A stretch of DNA of 64,000 bases, taken from Diphasiastrum complanatum. Its lineage: Eukaryota; Streptophyta; Lycopodiopsida; Lycopodiales; Lycopodiaceae. Every line of letters starts with the position of its first letter. Within the stretch, counting starts at the first letter, position 1. The DNA is taken from positions 45,495,446 to 45,559,445 of the forward strand of contig CM055095.1 of the NCBI GenBank assembly GCA_029204225.1, in the 5' to 3' direction. A program made the position numbers and the translations under genes. Positions 61,306 through 64,000 of the stretch are shown here, piece by piece. The notes under the pieces are model-generated. The model did not search any database, was not told the DNA's origin, and saw only the letters and a program-made list of their open reading frames with translations.

Positions 61306-64000
61306 AACCGTCTTGGTCCTCTAAGACAAAGTCTGGAAAAATCTTGCGAAGGACGCTGCCTCTTTCCCAAGTGGCATTCTCAACAGGCTGATCATTCCAC
61401 TTAACCAGATATTCTCGGTATAGAGTATGACGAGTCTGCGTCTCTCTACTATCAAGAATTTCCTCTGGTTCATGTGGAGGTTGTTGAGGATCCAATGGGA
61501 GAACTAGAACACTGTCCCCTACCAGATTATCTGATCTGGTTAAGGCTTTTCGTAACTGACTTACATGAAAAACTGGAAAAACCTTACTGCTGTGTGGGAG
61601 TTCTAGTTCATAGGTGACCTCGCCTAGTCTCCTACTGATGGTAAAGGGACCACAATACCTTGGAGACAACTTAGCACACACTCCTGATTTGAGGGTTTTA
61701 GAGTCAACTGGGACTCTCAAGTAGACTTTCTCACCAGTGGAGAACTGCACATCCCGTCTGTGTGGATCTGCATAATGCCTGGCTCGATCCTGGGATTGTC
61801 TAATGCTACGCTTAGCATGTTCTATCATCTGGTTTAGGTCTTCTAAAAAGTTTCTGGCTGCTTCAACTTTTTCTTGTTTAAACCCTACAGCTGTGGGTGA
61901 GCGTGGCTGAAAACCGTACATCAGCATAAATGGGCTGTATCCCGTAGCTGAATGTTTGGTACTGTTGTAAGCAAACTCTAATATTGAGAGATACTCCTCC
62001 CAATTAGTCTGCCTCTTGCTGACGTATGCACGAAGCATATCCTCCAGCACTTGATTTACCCTTTCTGTTTGACCATCCGTCTGTGGATGGTCAGTGGTAC
62101 TCATATTAAGTTTAGTATGGAGATGATGGAATACTGCCTTCCAAAAATTTCCAGTAAACTTACTGTCCCGGTCGCTGACTATGCCGGAAGGTAGACCGTA
62201 CAATTTAAATAGCCCGTCTACAAACAACCTCGCTAACTCTGGAGCTCTAACGGTTGTTTTGGTCGGAATAAAATGAGCCATTTTGGTCAGACGGTCAACT
62301 GTGACCCATATAGCGTCATTACCCTTTTGGGTTTTAGGCAGGCCTACTATAAAATCCATGGAGATACTCTCCCATTTACCAGCTGGTATTTCTAAGGGAT
62401 GCAACAACCCTCCTGCCTTTAAACGCTCTGCTTTATTTACTTGACATTTCTTGCAACTGGTTACATACTGGTGGACGTCCTTTTTCATACTGGGCCAGAA
62501 AAATTGCCTACGAAGAAGCTCATAGGTCTTCTGTATGCTTGGGTGTCCCGCGCTAGGATTGTCATGACATTCATATAGGACCTGCTGCCTATAATCCTCT
62601 GAATTGGGGACACATACTCTATCTCTATAGAGCAAGTACTCATCCTGAATGGAATACTGTTTCCATTTGAATCCTTGAGTCAACTGACCCTCAACCACTG
62701 GGGTTTGCTTGGGTAATACAGGCTCAGAATCCTCAACGTCATCTGACGACGTATACTCGGACTCATCATCATCCTCAACGGAAGCTGCCGTATTCTTGGA
62801 TGAACTGGCACCAGCCCCGGGAACTGGTTTTGGAGTCTGTAACTGTCTGTTCTGGACTGAGTTCCAGATAATAGAGAAGAATGCATCATGCTGGCATTTC
62901 CCTCTCAAGGACTCGAGTAACTCATTACGAATCTGAGTAAAACTCAGCTCGTTTATCATAGGCATTCTGCTAAGGGCATCTGCTACTGTATTGAATTTTC
63001 CACGCCTATATCCGATAGACATGTCAAACTCTTGCATCAACTCTGCCCAACGAGCTTTCCGACCTCTAAGCTCAGGTTGATTGCAAAGGTATCTGAGACT
63101 CTCATGGTCTGTCAGGACCTCAAAGTTGGCACCATACAAATAATGCCTCCAAGTCTTAAGGGCATGGACTATAGAAAAGAGTTCCTTTTCATAGGCACTG
63201 TACCTAGTCTGAGCTGGCTCGAGTTTTTTACTCTCGAACGCAACTGGTCGTCCACCCTGAGTTAGCACAGCGCCTACTGCAAAGTCGCTAGCATCTGTTT
63301 CGACCACAAATGGCTGATTGGGGTCGACGACTTTTAAGACTGGTGCTGTAGCTAAGGCTGTTTTGAGAGCATCAAAGCTCTCCTGTTGTGCAGACTCCCA
63401 AATGAACTCCTTTCCCTTCCCCTTAAGAAGATTTGTCATAGGGACTGCTATCTGAGCATATTCCTTGACAAATCGTCTGTAATATCCCGCGAGACCAAGA
63501 AAGATTTGAAGTTCCAAAATATTCTGAGGTCTCAGCCAACTGAGTATGGCTTTAACCTTGTTTGGGTCCATCTTAATCCCATCTGAAGAGATAATGTGAC
63601 CCAAATATGCTACTTCTTCAACGAAGAATTCACACTTGGATTGTTTAGCATAAAGCTTATGCTTTCTGAGCAGTCGAAACACCTTTCTGAGGTGTTTTAG
63701 ATGCTCCTTCCTCGTTTTGCTGTAGACGAGGATGTCATCTAAAAATACGACCACAAACTTACCCAAGTATGGTCTGAGGACACTGTTCATCAAGGTCATA
63801 AAGGTAGCTGGAGCATTTGTGAGCCCAAATGGCATCACCTTAAACTCATAATGACCGTGACGAGTCCTAAAAGCTGTTTTCGAGACATCTTCCGATTTTA
63901 TACGGACTTGATGATATCCCGATCTAAGGTCTATTTTACTGAAAAACTTAGCCCCGTCGAGTTGATCAAACAACTCGTCTGCCCGAGGCATAGGGTATTT
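61301..64000 (-). CDS. gypsy chromovirus pol, partial at window edge
   Basis: One uninterrupted minus-strand frame enters at the right edge inside the reverse transcriptase and ends at 61301-61303. It has [23 protein letters not shown], intact sequence across the site deleted in the plus copy, and RNase H ([13 protein letters not shown]). A complete integrase follows: a His/Cys zinc region, then [21 protein letters not shown] and [13 protein letters not shown] as the D, D, E sites. The C-terminus ([34 protein letters not shown]) is a chromodomain-like tail, marking a chromovirus. No stop or shift is seen in 2.7 kb, and its LTR closely resembles the neighbour's, so this copy is young and may be intact beyond the window. 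Confidence 0.94.
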   Translation of the reverse strand, partial: KYPMPRADELFDQLDGAKFFSKIDLRSGYHQVRIKSEDVSKTAFRTRHGHYEFKVMPFGLTNAPATFMTLMNSVLRPYLGKFVVVFLDDILVYSKTRKEHLKHLRKVFRLLRKHKLYAKQSKCEFFVEEVAYLGHIISSDGIKMDPNKVKAILSWLRPQNILELQIFLGLAGYYRRFVKEYAQIAVPMTNLLKGKGKEFIWESAQQESFDALKTALATAPVLKVVDPNQPFVVETDASDFAVGAVLTQGGRPVAFESKKLEPAQTRYSAYEKELFSIVHALKTWRHYLYGANFEVLTDHESLRYLCNQPELRGRKARWAELMQEFDMSIGYRRGKFNTVADALSRMPMINELSFTQIRNELLESLRGKCQHDAFFSIIWNSVQNRQLQTPKPVPGAGASSSKNTAASVEDDDESEYTSSDDVEDSEPVLPKQTPVVEGQLTQGFKWKQYSIQDEYLLYRDRVCVPNSEDYRQQVLYECHDNPSAGHPSIQKTYELLRRQFFWPSMKKDVHQYVTSCKKCQVNKAERLKAGGLLHPLEIPAGKWESISMDFIVGLPKTQKGNDAIWVTVDRLTKMAHFIPTKTTVRAPELARLFVDGLFKLYGLPSGIVSDRDSKFTGNFWKAVFHHLHTKLNMSTTDHPQTDGQTERVNQVLEDMLRAYVSKRQTNWEEYLSILEFAYNSTKHSATGYSPFMLMYGFQPRSPTAVGFKQEKVEAARNFLEDLNQMIEHAKRSIRQSQDRARHYADPHRRDVQFSTGEKVYLRVPVDSKTLKSGVCAKLSPRYCGPFTISRRLGEVTYELELPHSSKVFPVFHVSQLRKALTRSDNLVGDSVLVLPLDPQQPPHEPEEILDSRETQTRHTLYREYLVKWNDQPVENATWERGSVLRKIFPDFVLEDQDGS

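Overview
This 64 kb window comes from the nuclear genome of a land plant with a large, repeat-rich, AT-rich genome. The evidence is spliced plant-type genes (cytosolic pyruvate kinase, a BAHD acyltransferase, a double-bond reductase), plant LTR retrotransposons of both superfamilies with tRNA-Met primer sites, CACTA and hAT transposase relics, and long dinucleotide arrays. No bacterial or organellar gene is seen. Species cannot be fixed from sequence alone; a non-angiosperm is possible but is only a guess.

Layout. 1-8.3 kb: a minus-strand, intron-bearing DDE-transposase-like pseudogene whose C-terminal motif resembles RAG1, facing a convergent unknown ORF, and split by a complete Ty1/copia element (1251-7346) with 274 bp LTRs and an AACAC target duplication. 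8.3-14.5 kb: a second 5'-truncated copia, an LTR-like edge and relics. 14.8-17.4 kb: pyruvate kinase, three exons, intact. 17.9-19.6 kb: CACTA TNP2-type transposase remnant. 20-21.6 kb: a deletion-derived copia (minus). 22.3-23.4 kb: start of a minus-strand Ty3/gypsy (LTR, primer site, gag start). 23.8-31.1 kb: two direct copies of an unknown 2.0-2.4 kb unit, enclosing microsatellites, a foldback and a centromeric-histone-H3-like pseudogene. 31-36.7 kb: TG array, cruciform, hAT (DUF659) pseudogene, copia scraps. 40.4-41.9 kb: intact BAHD acyltransferase. 45-46.4 kb: unrecognised spliced ORFs. 46.8-49.4 kb: two tandem LINE remnants, each ending in a TC array. 49.6-50.1 kb: copia gag relic. 51.8-55.1 kb: last three exons of a double-bond reductase, with a MITE in an intron. 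55.2-55.85 kb: two more TC-tailed LINE 3' ends. 55.9-64 kb: a Ty3/gypsy chromovirus (+) interrupted in integrase by a near-identical element on the minus strand that runs off the window.

Function. Two host genes look intact: pyruvate kinase (glycolysis) and the BAHD acyltransferase (specialised or cell-wall metabolism). The reductase is 5'-incomplete in the window. Most of the rest is transposable-element derived. Items most worth following are the RAG1-like plant transposase with its convergent partner ORF, the CENH3-like pseudogene, and a LINE family whose 3' ends share a conserved terminal sequence plus a TC-repeat tail.
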